This document shows, in pieces, positions 22,771 through 31,374 of a stretch of DNA of 38,586 bases. The notes under the pieces were generated by a model that was given only the letters and a program-made list of their open reading frames with translations, was not told where the DNA came from and did no database searches. Numbering within the stretch: position 1 is the stretch's first letter; each line of letters starts with the position of its first letter. The position numbers and the translations under genes are program-made. The stretch is taken from NCBI GenBank assembly GCA_015062345.1, contig SUUV01000014.1, positions 1 to 38,586 on the forward strand, written 5' to 3'. Origin of the DNA: Alphaproteobacteria bacterium (GTDB lineage Bacteria > Pseudomonadota > Alphaproteobacteria > RF32 > CAG-239).

Positions 22771-22850
22771 AAATGTCCGATTTTGTCCGGCAATGTCTTC
22801 AAATGTCCGAAAATGTCCGATAATGTACGACAATGTCCGAAAATGTCCGA
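22771..22850 (+). repeat. Tandem 10-bp repeat, eight units
   Basis: Eight consecutive decamers follow the pattern NAATGTCCGA: AAATGTCCGA occurs four times, with variants TTTTGTCCGG, CAATGTCTTC, TAATGTACGA and CAATGTCCGA. A further partial copy lies near 22756. The period is exactly 10, close to one helical turn, so sites fall on one DNA face. It ends about 30 bp before the promoter of the lipoprotein gene 22931-23401. It may bind a protein, or be inert. Confidence 0.85.
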
Positions 22851-22881
22851 TAAATCAAATAAACTGTAACAATATTTTAAC

Positions 22882-22910
22882 TGGACAAATCTCATTTTAT
22901 ATGTTAGCAT
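22882..22910 (+). promoter_or_regulatory. Promoter of lipoprotein gene 22931-23401
   Basis: TGGACA (22882-22887) and TAGCAT (22905-22910) are separated by 17 bp, about 20 bp before the ATG. The leader is AT-rich and lacks a clear Shine-Dalgarno site. Confidence 0.5.
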
Positions 22911-22930
22911 CAAAATGTAAATTATTTATT

Positions 22931-23401
22931 ATGAAAAAGTTATTATATTCTGTCTCCATCGTTCTAGGAATGGTGTTGACAACCTCTTGTGGTATGTATT
23001 CATATTCACAGGGAGGATATTACGATTACAACTATGGCAATTATGGCAATTACAATCGAGGAACTGTGCTGACTACGCCTGATCCGAACGGTGTGTTTGT
23101 TGCCAGCCGGAATTTAAAACCTTCCGGCACATTTGCTATAGGAAATCCGGTTCTTGAGATGAGGTGGCAGAATATGTCTCTTATAAGAAACGGACTTATG
23201 GTTTATGTTTATGATGCCAACGGACAACTCATCAATCAGTATGATTTGCGTATTCCGCAACAGAATATACATGATGAGTATCGACCAATCGGCCTTACCG
23301 GAAAACATTTGTCGGTAAACATAGACATATATGGAGGGAAAGGGTTTTCAGCCGTCATTGTGAATGATGGTAGTAACAAAGAAACCTATTATCTCAAATA
23401 A
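22931..23401 (+). CDS. Lipoprotein of unknown function
   Basis: I choose the ATG at 22931 because a lipoprotein signal follows at once: MKKLLYSVSIVLGMVLTTSC with Cys20. The upstream in-frame ATGs lie in or before the promoter and repeat. The mature part (about 137 aa) begins with a Tyr/Gly/Asn-rich stretch (GGYYDYNYGNYGNYN). A compact beta-rich region follows (VLEMRWQNMSLIRNGLMVYV, then SVNIDIYGGKGF). No family is recognised. The Tyr/Gly-rich start and missing Shine-Dalgarno site recall Bacteroidota lipoproteins and may point to transfer, but this is only suggestive. Confidence 0.75.
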   Translation: MKKLLYSVSIVLGMVLTTSCGMYSYSQGGYYDYNYGNYGNYNRGTVLTTPDPNGVFVASRNLKPSGTFAIGNPVLEMRWQNMSLIRNGLMVYVYDANGQLINQYDLRIPQQNIHDEYRPIGLTGKHLSVNIDIYGGKGFSAVIVNDGSNKETYYLK

Positions 23402-23433
23402 AGAAAGGGGAAGCATTTGCATCCCCTTTCTTT
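23400..23433. terminator. Bidirectional terminator
   Basis: A 12-bp perfect stem AAAGAAAGGGGA / TCCCCTTTCTTT overlaps the stop codon of the lipoprotein gene and precedes the convergent gene 23443-23691. T-rich sequence flanks it on both strands. Confidence 0.75.
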
Positions 23434-23442
23434 ATGTCCTTA

Positions 23443-23691
23443 TTAATTAAGCGAAATTCTTTTTGTTTGAAAATTTTTCTCGGCACTGACATAAATATTG
23501 TTGTCAACGGCATATTTAATAACCTCATCAGCAAATTTTTTCTTAGCTTTAGTTACCAAAATTCTGGACTCGTCAATTTTTAGCTTATCCAAAGTTTCTT
23601 CCAAGGCCTCAAAACTGTCATAAATAGTGCTGACAAACATAATATTTTTTTCTATTTGAAGACTTTTTTCATCTTTAATCATATTCTTCAT
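23443..23691 (-). CDS. Small hypothetical protein
   Basis: This 82-aa protein is charged, alternates helix and strand (NIMFVSTIYDSFEALEETLD), and has no signal peptide or membrane segment. It is probably cytoplasmic. The start at 23691 is preceded by GAGGTAAATT, a fair Shine-Dalgarno site. No family is recognised and neighbours give no clue. Confidence 0.6.
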   Translation of the reverse strand: MKNMIKDEKSLQIEKNIMFVSTIYDSFEALEETLDKLKIDESRILVTKAKKKFADEVIKYAVDNNIYVSAEKNFQTKRISLN

Positions 23692-23800
23692 AATTTACCT
23701 CGCATAATTAAAAAGTTAAAAGTTCCTTTAAATTATGCCAAATCAAAAAAAATTAAAGATATAAACAAGGCTATATTGACAAGCAAACGACTCGGAAAAT

Positions 23801-23995
23801 CTATACTAAATATCGTTGATTATGGGTTTTAGCATGATTTGCCTTAATTGAAGGATTTGGCACGACATATTTATTTTTCGACCACCTGTCAATAAGCGCT
23901 TCAATAATATCCTCATCGGCAATTGTTTCCGAATTAAGCGGAAATCTGTTTAATAAATCGTGTATAACATATTGAGCCACATTAACTTTAACCAT
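23801..23995 (-). CDS. Small hypothetical protein
   Basis: This 64-aa protein starts MVKVNVAQYVIHDLLNRFPL and is charged, with no membrane segment. The GGAGGATTG site upstream of the ATG at 23995 is a strong Shine-Dalgarno, which is the main support that it is real. Residues ~5-45 look helical, with ADEDIIEALIDRW. No family is recognised. Confidence 0.6.
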   Translation of the reverse strand: MVKVNVAQYVIHDLLNRFPLNSETIADEDIIEALIDRWSKNKYVVPNPSIKANHAKTHNQRYLV

Positions 23996-24102
23996 AACAA
24001 TCCTCCGTTATTACAACAGCTTATATAAGCGTTCTCACACTTAAAAAAAGGATTTATGAACTAAAGTCTATGTTTATAACCCACATTTTATATTCGATTA
24101 TA

Positions 24103-24134
24103 TAAAAAAGAACGGTTCTTTTGAAAACCGTCCT
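24103..24134 (-). terminator. Terminator after the paralogous lipoprotein pair
   Basis: AGGACGGTT / AACCGTTCT stem (24134-24109) with one G-T pair is followed by TTTTT in the leftward transcript, 35 bp after the stop at 24169. Confidence 0.75.
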
Positions 24135-24168
24135 TTAATCAATATCATTACTATGTACATCTGCAAAC

Positions 24169-24576
24169 TTAAGTATGTTCACGATTTTTTTTAGACACAA
24201 CCACCGTCCCAAAAATGATTATACATATTAGTATTAAAACAAAATTTATCATCCTGTTAGCGGTATCACCTTGAAAATACACACTTTTAATATCTTCAGA
24301 GGTGGCTACACCTTGGTAAAAATAAATCTTGTCATTAACATCAAAGGTGAAAACCGTAACATTTTCACCAACAACCGGTGCAATATATGATTTTTTCCCC
24401 TCTTGTAAAGTAAGCAAACTGTCAACAAAACAGTTAAGCTGCGAATCTGCACGACAGATAAACTTTCCGTTATCGGTCAATTCCACTTTCGAATAGCCAA
24501 GAACTATCGGGTCTTTCAAGAAATCGCATGAGACAAGTGCAATTGCCGTAACAATGAGAATCAAAAACTTTTTCAT
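24169..24576 (-). CDS. Lipoprotein with C-terminal membrane segment, paralogue of 24591-25034
   Basis: This 135-aa protein has a signal and lipobox (ALVSC, Cys17) with Asp at +2, the classical inner-membrane retention residue. A beta-rich middle follows (VELTDNGKFICRADSQL, APVVGENVTVFTF) and then a C-terminal membrane helix (about 108-127) with a basic end. It is therefore tethered to the inner membrane at both ends. Line by line it parallels the next gene (VEL.DNG.F.C, PVVG..VTV). Function is not recognised. Confidence 0.75.
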   Translation of the reverse strand: MKKFLILIVTAIALVSCDFLKDPIVLGYSKVELTDNGKFICRADSQLNCFVDSLLTLQEGKKSYIAPVVGENVTVFTFDVNDKIYFYQGVATSEDIKSVYFQGDTANRMINFVLILICIIIFGTVVVSKKNREHT

Positions 24577-24590
24577 ATGCCAAAAATTTT

Positions 24591-25034
24591 TTAAGACTGT
24601 TCAACTTTTTGTGTTTCTTCTTGTTTCTTTCTTTTTTCTTTATCTTTTGCAATAGATAATGATAAAAATCCATAACATAATATAAGAAAAGCAAAGAAGA
24701 CTACTGCATTATCAATGAAAAAATTATACCCTCCGGCATAATATTCATCGAGAAAATTTTGTGAAATATCTCCTTGAGCAAAACGGAAATCCTCACCGTT
24801 TTCAACAGTATAGACTGTTACCTTATTACCGACAACCGGTATCGTATAAGTACCGTCTTTCACAACAAGAACACTATCAACATAAAAAAGCTTTTGTGAA
24901 CCCACCTGACATACGAAATTTCCATTATCATCAAGTTCAACCTCGCCAACTCCCATGATAGAAGTATCCGGAGCAGTGATGCAACTGACACACATTAACA
25001 TCTGTGCCAACAAAAAATAATAAAATTTTTTCAT
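24591..25034 (-). CDS. Lipoprotein-like protein with C-terminal membrane segment, paralogue of 24169-24576
   Basis: I choose the ATG at 25034 over the TTG at 25040. The product is 147 aa: MKKFYYFLLAQMLMCVSC signal (lipobox slightly off consensus), then a middle with VELDDNGNFVCQVGSQ and IPVVGNKVTVYTV matching the neighbour. A membrane helix follows at about 105-127 and a Lys/Glu-rich cytoplasmic tail. Its stop lies 14 bp before the next start, so the two form a short operon arising by tandem duplication. Confidence 0.75.
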   Translation of the reverse strand: MKKFYYFLLAQMLMCVSCITAPDTSIMGVGEVELDDNGNFVCQVGSQKLFYVDSVLVVKDGTYTIPVVGNKVTVYTVENGEDFRFAQGDISQNFLDEYYAGGYNFFIDNAVVFFAFLILCYGFLSLSIAKDKEKRKKQEETQKVEQS

Positions 25035-25131
25035 ACGCAATATAATTTAAGTAACACATCATAATATTTATCTAGAGGCACACCATAACAAATTCCACAA
25101 AAAAAAACAAGCAAAATTTCAATCTGTTTGC

Positions 25132-26340
25132 CTAATTTTCCGTATCCGAATTTTTCATTGCTTCTAATTCTTTATCAATAGCATCAGCCAAACTTTCATC
25201 AGAAACCGACTGTGATACATCTTCTACCATTTTACCGTCAACAAACATATTTTCGGCTATAAGTTCCCCATTTTCATTATATGCCTTAACAATTCCGTCG
25301 GGCAAATCATTTTTAAAATTACCTTCTGCCATCATATGTCCGTTTTCATAATACATATATTTATAGCCTTCCATTTTGCCGTTTTCGTAATATACCTCAA
25401 CTTTTAATTGACCATTTGAGTAATATTCTTTAACTAAGCCGGTAAGCGCATTATTCACATAATGCTTTTCCAATTCGAGTTGACCGTTTTCAAAATATTG
25501 CAAAGATTTTCCGTCTTTTACACCATTTACATAAGTTTCTTCCAACAAGGTGTTACCGTTTTCATAATAAATGGTAAACACTCCGTTTTTCAAATCATCA
25601 ACAAATGAACCTTTAAGTTTTAATTGTCCATTTAAATAATATTCGTTAAATTCGCCATCAAATTTTCCGTTTTTAAAATTTGCCTCCGAAAGCAACTGCC
25701 CATTATCATAATAAACCAGAGAAACACCATCCATCAGATTTTCAACAAAATTGGTTTCCTGTCGCAATTGTCCGTTTTCATAATATTGAACGGCTTTACC
25801 GTCAATTTTTCCGTCAACATAATTTTCTTCCGATTGCAACTGACCGTTTTCATAATAAGTCAGTGCTTTTCCGTTTAATATGCCGTCAACATAATTTCCT
25901 TGTTTATGCAACTGAGCATTTTCGTAATAAGATTTTATCACTCCGTTTAATTTACCGTTTTTATATGTTCCCTCATTTTTAAGTTCGGCATTATCATAAA
26001 ACACTTTAGCCATGCCGTCTGCAATTCCGTTAACATAAGTAACTTCTTCTTTTAGCTCACCGTTTTCATGATAACTACTCGAAACACCGTCAAGATGTCC
26101 GTCTTTATAAAAATCTTTTTTTGCCAAAGAACTGTTTTCATACTGAGTAAAAGCCATACCGGTATATGGCAATCCGTTTTTATCTTTGCAAAGCCGTAAA
26201 CCCTTATCCACAGTGCAAGAAATATTTTCACCCTCTGCCGAATACATCAAATCGGCATAATCTTGTACATTTGCATCAACTGTGGCAAAAACTGCCGAAG
26301 AACTAAGCAACAATACACTAAGTGATAAATAAATACGCAT
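25132..26340 (-). CDS. Secreted MORN-type (YwqK/MORN_2) repeat protein
   Basis: This 402-aa protein has a signal peptide (about 1-19, VLLLSSSAVFA). It then carries about 13 repeats of roughly 23 residues with the core YYENGQL...NYVDGK.DG, from residue ~60 to ~365, and an acidic tail. Repeats of this type (PF07661) form extended beta-hairpin solenoids and are found in exported proteins of many gut and host-associated bacteria, some annotated as YwqK-family antitoxins. The exported location argues against a cytoplasmic antitoxin. High internal repeat identity makes repeat-number change by recombination likely. Confidence 0.85.
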   Translation of the reverse strand: MRIYLSLSVLLLSSSAVFATVDANVQDYADLMYSAEGENISCTVDKGLRLCKDKNGLPYTGMAFTQYENSSLAKKDFYKDGHLDGVSSSYHENGELKEEVTYVNGIADGMAKVFYDNAELKNEGTYKNGKLNGVIKSYYENAQLHKQGNYVDGILNGKALTYYENGQLQSEENYVDGKIDGKAVQYYENGQLRQETNFVENLMDGVSLVYYDNGQLLSEANFKNGKFDGEFNEYYLNGQLKLKGSFVDDLKNGVFTIYYENGNTLLEETYVNGVKDGKSLQYFENGQLELEKHYVNNALTGLVKEYYSNGQLKVEVYYENGKMEGYKYMYYENGHMMAEGNFKNDLPDGIVKAYNENGELIAENMFVDGKMVEDVSQSVSDESLADAIDKELEAMKNSDTEN

Positions 26341-26419
26341 AAATTTTCCCCCTGTATAAAATCATAATTGCACCGAGTTTAACATTTTTGAAAAAAAACT
26401 CAATAAAAAATTATATCAC

Positions 26420-26557
26420 ACCTCAAATTTGATTTAAATCCACAATAAGACTCTTTTTACTTGCAAAAAAAAAAAACGGTTTATGATGCAATCTGAAAGG
26501 TAAATTTTTGCCTTTCAAATGTACTTAAACTTAATTTTTGTAAAGGAATTAAAAAAA
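26420..26557 (+). promoter_or_regulatory. Conserved upstream region of DUF4402-like gene, copy 1
   Basis: The region is shared with 31503-31635 and 38306-38439. In order: a CTCAAATTTGATTTAAAT box, GACTCTTTTTACTTGC, a run of 12 A, CGGTTTATGATGC (TATGAT as -10), a 5'UTR hairpin GAAAGGT / GCCTTTC (26495-26516), and the RBS AAAGGAATT. The A-run lies between a CTTGCA-like -35 and the -10. Confidence 0.7.
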
Positions 26558-27040
26558 ATGAGAAAATATTTTCTTTTATCTGTAGCCGCTTTGATGATTT
26601 CAGGCACCGCAAATGCAACTACCGATTACGCCGAAGTAACAGCTAAGGCAACAATTGAAGTGGCCAGTCAAATTTCTTGTGGCAATATTGATTTTGGTAC
26701 CATTGTTGTAAAACAAGGTAACGAAGCATTTGATATTGATTTGAATGGTGATGTTGTTGATGATGAGGCTGGAGATGTAATAAAATCTCCCGGAAGAGTC
26801 GCTTCTGCGACATGCCATATAGCTACAGGTAATATTGTTTCCTATGAAGTCCCCGGTAGTGTAACTCTTTATGGTAAAAAAAGTAACAACAGTAAGACTC
26901 TTGCCGTTAGCCTCGGTATACAAGAAGGTGGAGATGGAGTATCAATATATGACTTAGTAATCGAACCGGATTTAACTGTTCCGGCTGATATTGTAAGTGA
27001 TGAATATGAAGGTGCATTTACATTAACTGTTACATACTAA
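26558..27040 (+). CDS. DUF4402-like secreted surface protein, copy 1
   Basis: I place the start at the ATG at 26558, with AAAGGAATT 8 bp upstream. The 160-aa product has a signal peptide (MRKYFLLSVAALMISGTANA), then TTDYAEVTAKATIEVASQIS and the DUF4402 landmark IDFGTIVVKQG. The end (EYEGAFTLTVTY) matches the typical G.YTG.F.VTV.Y close of that family. DUF4402 proteins are pilin-like or surface beta-sandwich proteins. It is paralogous to 31636-32124 and to the broken copy at 38440. It is followed by an intrinsic terminator. Confidence 0.75.
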   Translation: MRKYFLLSVAALMISGTANATTDYAEVTAKATIEVASQISCGNIDFGTIVVKQGNEAFDIDLNGDVVDDEAGDVIKSPGRVASATCHIATGNIVSYEVPGSVTLYGKKSNNSKTLAVSLGIQEGGDGVSIYDLVIEPDLTVPADIVSDEYEGAFTLTVTY

Positions 27041-27059
27041 ATAGTTGCATAATCTACAA

Positions 27060-27087
27060 CCCATTGATTATATCAGTGGGCTTTTTT
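27060..27087 (+). terminator. Terminator of DUF4402-like gene, copy 1
   Basis: A 9-bp stem CCCATTGAT / ATCAGTGGG with a 3-nt loop is followed by CTTTTTT, 20 bp after the stop codon. Confidence 0.8.
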
Positions 27088-27118
27088 GTTATCTGAAAAG
27101 TTATAAGAATGAAGCAAA

Positions 27119-27288
27119 TACGAAGAAAGCCTTTTTACGGTATAAAAGTTTGTTTGGTGTGTATATACGAAGAAGCTCTTTTTACCAAATGCTCGTTTAA
27201 GTGTAAAAAGTTTGGAGAACGAGACAAATACGAAGAAAGCCTTTTTACGAAGTGTACAAAAGCGTACATAAGTAAAAAGGCTTTCAAG
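27119..27288. repeat. Direct and inverted repeat cluster downstream of rpoA
   Basis: ACGAAGAAAGCCTTTTTACG-type units occur at 27120-27139, in diverged form near 27167-27185, and again near 27228-27248. The last forms a perfect 14-bp inverted repeat with GTAAAAAGGCTTTC (27273-27286), leaving a 23-nt loop. The unit sits where rplQ would be expected after rpoA. It could fold as an RNA hairpin at the end of the rpoA transcript, but a T-run is missing. It may be a mobile repeat. Confidence 0.7.
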
Positions 27289-27311
27289 TAGTTGACCGTT
27301 ATACGAACTTT

Positions 27312-28319
27312 TTAGAAGTGGTCTTCACACTTTCTTATCAACTCCTCAATGTTTTCAGGCGGCCAACCCGGAGTATCCATACCGAGATGGATGCCCATTT
27401 TAGCCAACACTTCTTTGATTTCATTTAAGGATTTGCGACCAAAGTTCGGTGTGCGGAGCATTTCTGCTTCGGTTTTTTGTACTAAGTCACCAATGTAAAC
27501 GATGTTGTCGTTTTTCAAACAGTTTGCAGAACGAACTGAAAGTTCAAGTTCTTCAACCTTTTTCAAGAGATTACGATTGAACGGAAGTTCTTCTTTAATG
27601 TCAACTGCAGTATCTTCAGGTTCATCAAAGTTGATAAACGGTTTAAGTTGGTCTTGCAAAATGCGAGCAGCATATGCAATTGCATCTTCAGGTGTAACAA
27701 CACCATTAGTTTCAATTACCATTGTTAACTTGTCATAGTCAGTGATTTGACCTACACGAGTGTTTTCAACTTTGTAAGAAACTTTTTTAACCGGAGAATA
27801 AATTGCATCAACAGCAATCAAGCCGATAGGTGCATCACCGGGTTTGTTTTGATATGCCGGAACATAGCCTTTTCCGGTATCAACCGTAAGTTCCATAGAA
27901 ATTTTACCACCGGCATCTAAGTTACAGATAACATGATCAGGATTCATAATTTCAACATCATGACCTGTCTCAATCATGGCAGCAGTAACCGTACACGGAC
28001 CCTGAGCATTTAAGGTCATTGTTTTTTGACCTTCGCTATGAACAGCAACAGCCAAACCCTTAACATTCAAGACGATGTCGGTAACATCTTCTCTAACGCC
28101 GGGGATAACTGAAAATTCATGCAAAACACCATCAATTTTGATGGCTGTAACAGCGCCGCCTTGTAATGATGATAATAAAACTCTTCTCAATGCGTTACCT
28201 AAAGTAAGACCAAAGCCTCTCTCCAGGGGTTCAACCACTATTTTAGATTTTTTTCCATCTTCGGAATTAACTTCCAAATTAGTTGGTTTAATCAATTCTT
28301 GCCAATTCTTTTGAATCAC
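27312..28319 (-). CDS. rpoA: DNA-directed RNA polymerase alpha subunit
   Basis: This 335-aa protein is the alpha subunit that dimerises to nucleate RNA polymerase assembly. The N-terminal domain (to about 230) contains [20 protein letters not shown] and the [10 protein letters not shown] dimer helix. The C-terminal domain (about 250-325) contains [16 protein letters not shown] and [19 protein letters not shown], the helix-hairpin-helix that touches UP elements and activators. Length is normal. It lies after rpsK as usual, but rplQ does not follow. Confidence 0.98.
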   Translation of the reverse strand: MIQKNWQELIKPTNLEVNSEDGKKSKIVVEPLERGFGLTLGNALRRVLLSSLQGGAVTAIKIDGVLHEFSVIPGVREDVTDIVLNVKGLAVAVHSEGQKTMTLNAQGPCTVTAAMIETGHDVEIMNPDHVICNLDAGGKISMELTVDTGKGYVPAYQNKPGDAPIGLIAVDAIYSPVKKVSYKVENTRVGQITDYDKLTMVIETNGVVTPEDAIAYAARILQDQLKPFINFDEPEDTAVDIKEELPFNRNLLKKVEELELSVRSANCLKNDNIVYIGDLVQKTEAEMLRTPNFGRKSLNEIKEVLAKMGIHLGMDTPGWPPENIEELIRKCEDHF

Positions 28320-28374
28320 CGGTATACCCTCTTTCTAATTTATATATGCATATATTTTGTAAAAAAACATTGAA

Positions 28375-28406
28375 ACAGCGGAGATTGTAACAACGCTCTC
28401 CGCTGT
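28375..28406 (-). terminator. Hairpin between rpsK and rpoA
   Basis: A 10-bp perfect stem ACAGCGGAGA / TCTCCGCTGT with a 12-nt loop follows the rpsK stop. The run of 7 T lies 7 nt beyond the stem, so it is a weak terminator, an attenuator or a processing site that could tune rpoA expression relative to rpsK. Confidence 0.5.
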
Positions 28407-28418
28407 AGAATCTTATAA

Positions 28419-28811
28419 TTAAACGCGACGTCTCTTTTTCAAACGGCATCCGTTGTGCGGAATCGGGGTTACATCACGGATTGATGTGATGGTAAATCCG
28501 ATAACCTGTAAAGCTCTGATTGCCGATTCTCTACCGGAACCAGGACCTTTAACTTCAACTTCCAAAGTTTTCATACCGTTTTCCTGAGCTTTTTTACCTG
28601 CTTCTTCAGCAGCAATTTGTGCAGCATAAGGAGTCGACTTACGAGACCCCTTAAAGCCTTGTGCACCTGCTGTTGACCAAGCCACAGTATTGCCTTGAGC
28701 ATCGGTAATTGTTACTCTGGTATTGTTAAATGTAGAATTCACATGGGCAACACCCGAAGTGATATTCTTTTTTTCTTTTTTCTTAACACGTTGTGTTGTT
28801 GCTTTAGCCAT
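28419..28811 (-). CDS. rpsK: 30S ribosomal protein S11
   Basis: This 130-aa protein has the family landmarks [51 protein letters not shown] and the C-terminal [14 protein letters not shown]11 binds 16S rRNA at the platform. It starts 12 bp after the rpsM stop and belongs to the secY-adk-rpsM-rpsK-rpoA block. RBS is GAGGTAACA. Confidence 0.98.
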   Translation of the reverse strand: MAKATTQRVKKKEKKNITSGVAHVNSTFNNTRVTITDAQGNTVAWSTAGAQGFKGSRKSTPYAAQIAAEEAGKKAQENGMKTLEVEVKGPGSGRESAIRALQVIGFTITSIRDVTPIPHNGCRLKKRRRV

Positions 28812-28823
28812 TGTTACCTCACC

Positions 28824-29192
28824 TTACTTCTTCTTATTGGCAACAGTTTTGCGTTTACCTTTACGGGTACGAGCATTTTGTTTTGTGCTCTGACCACGAA
28901 CAGGCAAACCTTTACGATGCCTTAAACCTCTGTAACATCCAAGATCCATAAGTCTTTTGATGTTAACACCAACTTCACGACGAAGTTCACCTTCCACCAA
29001 ATAATCTCTATCGATTACTTCGCGGATTTTTGCAACTTCTTCATCACTCAGTTCATGTACACGACGGTCAGAAGCTACGCCGGATTTAGTACAAATGTCT
29101 TGAGCAGTTTTTCTTCCGATACCGAAAATATAAGTCAAAGCAACCTCAATTTTCTTGGCTGTCGGAATGTTTACGCCAGCTATACGAGCCAA
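28824..29192 (-). CDS. rpsM: 30S ribosomal protein S13
   Basis: This 122-aa protein has [27 protein letters not shown], the [20 protein letters not shown] core and a basic tail ([17 protein letters not shown]). S13 lies in the head of the small subunit and contacts the P-site tRNA and 50S. A 152-bp AT-rich gap separates it from adk; no recognisable gene is there, and rpmJ is not in it. Confidence 0.98.
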   Translation of the reverse strand: MARIAGVNIPTAKKIEVALTYIFGIGRKTAQDICTKSGVASDRRVHELSDEEVAKIREVIDRDYLVEGELRREVGVNIKRLMDLGCYRGLRHRKGLPVRGQSTKQNARTRKGKRKTVANKKK

Positions 29193-29344
29193 ATTAACTC
29201 TCCATTTTCTAAAAAATTAAAACATTTAAAAAGTTGATCACCACTTTTCAAAATTAAGCGGGATTATATTATATTTTTTTTCAGAGTCAACAACATTTTT
29301 ATCAAAAAAACAACTTTTTTAACAAATTTTAGTTTTCTCTGATA

Positions 29345-30022
29345 TTATTTTTCCGAAAGTCCCAAAACAACCGCAATTTTATCGCCGGTTGCTTCAATTG
29401 TTCCGGTACCGTCAACACAAGTAAGCAACCCCTTTTTCTCAAAATAAGGAATTGTCGGATATGTTAACGACCTGTAATTTATAAGCCGATTCTTTACGGT
29501 TGCTCTGTTATCGTCTTGTCTTCTTGAAAATTCGACTCCGCCACAAACATCGCAAACTCCGTAGACTTTAGGCTTTTGAAACTTATCATGATATCCCTGA
29601 CCACAACGCATACAAGAATAGCGCCCCAAAATTCGCTCCATAATGATTTCATCAGGAACCTGAATTTCAACAACTCTGTCTAACACAACACCTTTTTCTT
29701 TTAAGATAACCTCCAAAACTTCCGCTTGCGGAAGAGTTCTCGGAAAACCGTCTAAGATAAAACCGTTTTTGCAGTCATCTTCATCAATTCTGGCCGATAC
29801 CATCTGAATTATCATTTCATCGGTGGCAAACTCACCCCTGTCAAGGGCAGCTTTCAAATCTCGCCCGAGCGGAGTGTCTTTTTGCGCTTCATGTCTAAGC
29901 ATTTCACCGGTTGAAAGATGACAGATATCAATTTTTTGTTTTAAAATGCGAGCTTGCGTGCCCTTACCGCAACCGGGGGCTCCGGTGAATACGACACGCA
30001 AACCTTTTTTGTTTTTATCCAT
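29345..30022 (-). CDS. adk: Adenylate kinase with zinc-binding LID
   Basis: This 225-aa enzyme interconverts ATP + AMP and 2 ADP. It has the P-loop FTGAPGCGKGTQ (residues 12-23), the AMP-binding DGFPRT motif near 95, and a long LID domain with four cysteines (SCMRCG and CDVCGG) that would bind a structural zinc ion. The start lies 2 bp after the secY stop region, so the two are co-transcribed, as is typical for this ribosomal block. Confidence 0.97.
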   Translation of the reverse strand: MDKNKKGLRVVFTGAPGCGKGTQARILKQKIDICHLSTGEMLRHEAQKDTPLGRDLKAALDRGEFATDEMIIQMVSARIDEDDCKNGFILDGFPRTLPQAEVLEVILKEKGVVLDRVVEIQVPDEIIMERILGRYSCMRCGQGYHDKFQKPKVYGVCDVCGGVEFSRRQDDNRATVKNRLINYRSLTYPTIPYFEKKGLLTCVDGTGTIEATGDKIAVVLGLSEK

Positions 30023-30024
30023 TT

Positions 30025-31374
30025 TTATTTTCTTTTCTTGTTAACAAGAGCCGCTTTTTTAAGCAATCCCTCATATTGATATGCTATCAAGTGCGATTGA
30101 ACTTGGGTAACAAAATCCATCGTAACCTGTACCACGATAAGAAGTGTTGTACCACCTAAGACAAACGGAACCGAAAGCTTAGAAATCAACAATTCGGGCA
30201 AAATGCACAAAGTGGTTAAATATGCAGCACCGACAACGGTTAAACGAGTGATAACATAATCAAGATATTCGGCCGTATTTTTACCCGGACGAATACCGGC
30301 AACAAAACCGCCATGTTTCTTTAGGTTATCGGCAGTATCTTCCGGATTAAACACAACAGCAGTGTAGAAAAACGAGAAGAACACAATCAAAAATGCATAC
30401 AAGCACAAATATAAAGGTTGACCGTGTCCAAGCCACTGACTTAATGTTTGCACCCAAGACGGACCGTTTTGCGCTGACATATTGGCAACCGTAATCGGTA
30501 ACAACAACAATGAGCTCGCAAAAATCGGCGGAATAACACCTGTGGGGTTAATTTTAAGCGGAAGATGAGAACTTTCGGCCGACATCATACGCATACCCAT
30601 TTGGCGTTTAGGATATTGAATCACAATTTTTCTTTGTGCTCTTTCAACAAACACAATCACATAAATCAAAGCCAGAGCCATAACCATTAACATTGCAATT
30701 ACGCCAAGTGACATAGAACCGACTCGACCCAACTCAAATGTTTGTGCCAATGCACTCGGAATATTGGCAATAATACCGACGGTAATGATTAATGAAGAAC
30801 CGTTACCCACACCGCGAGAAGTAATTTGGTCACCAAGCCATACAACAAACATTGTACCGCCAACTAATGATACAATGGTAGTAAATCTAAACACAAAGCT
30901 GGGAATAACCACGGCCGAAACTCCGGTATCGCCACTCATACTTTCAAGACCGACTGCAATTCCGTAACCCTGAATAACCGTAATCAACACGGTAAGAATC
31001 TTGGTATAGTGCGTAATTTTTCTGTGTCCGGCCTCACCTTCTTTTTTCAAGGCAGCAAGTGACGGAATTACCGACTGACCGAGTTGTAAAATAATCGAAG
31101 CCGAAATATACGGGAAAATATTTAAGGCAAAAATGGTCATACGAGACAACGCACCACCGGAGAACATATTAAACATACCCAAAATTCCGCCTGAATGTCT
31201 TGTGAACACTTCAGAAAGAATTTGAGCATCAATTCCCGGAAGCGGGATAAATGTTCCCAAACGGAACACAATTAAAGCCAAAATCGTAAACCACAATCTT
31301 CTTTTGAGTTCGTCAGCCTTACTAAAAGCGGACATATCCATATTTGCCGCCATTTTTTCTGCTAATGATACCAT
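30025..31374 (-). CDS. secY: Protein translocase subunit SecY
   Basis: I choose the ATG at 31374 (MVSLAEKMAAN) with AAGGAT 6 bp upstream over the one at 31407, giving 449 aa. SecY forms the channel of the Sec translocon with SecE and SecG. Ten membrane segments are visible. Landmarks are ADELKRRLWFTI, FRLGTFIPLPGID, the plug region GILGMFNMFSGGAL, FALNIFPYISASII, GVIPPIFASSL, and NPEDTADNLKKHGGFVAGIRPG. It starts the block here; rplO, normally just upstream, is absent, and a divergent DUF4402-like gene lies there instead. Confidence 0.97.
   Translation of the reverse strand: MVSLAEKMAANMDMSAFSKADELKRRLWFTILALIVFRLGTFIPLPGIDAQILSEVFTRHSGGILGMFNMFSGGALSRMTIFALNIFPYISASIILQLGQSVIPSLAALKKEGEAGHRKITHYTKILTVLITVIQGYGIAVGLESMSGDTGVSAVVIPSFVFRFTTIVSLVGGTMFVVWLGDQITSRGVGNGSSLIITVGIIANIPSALAQTFELGRVGSMSLGVIAMLMVMALALIYVIVFVERAQRKIVIQYPKRQMGMRMMSAESSHLPLKINPTGVIPPIFASSLLLLPITVANMSAQNGPSWVQTLSQWLGHGQPLYLCLYAFLIVFFSFFYTAVVFNPEDTADNLKKHGGFVAGIRPGKNTAEYLDYVITRLTVVGAAYLTTLCILPELLISKLSVPFVLGGTTLLIVVQVTMDFVTQVQSHLIAYQYEGLLKKAALVNKKRK

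Noticed and set aside
22771..22850. CRISPR-like array
   Set aside because: The units are 10 bp with no spacers between them, so it is a plain tandem repeat.
22731..22913. 60-aa minus-strand frame with LSDIFGH repeats
   Set aside because: It is only the translation of the decamer repeat; no start signal supports it.
25132..26340. YwqK-type antitoxin of a toxin-antitoxin pair
   Set aside because: The protein has a signal peptide and no toxin gene lies beside it; only the MORN repeat assignment is kept.
27109..27291. 60-aa open frame on the plus strand (MKQIRRKPFYGIKV...)
   Set aside because: The frame is made of the DNA repeat itself (YEE(A/S)LFTKC repeated), has no RBS, and reads through the inverted repeat; more likely non-coding.
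29193..29344. rpmJ or another small ribosomal gene between rpsM and adk
   Set aside because: The gap is AT-rich with no open frame resembling L36.
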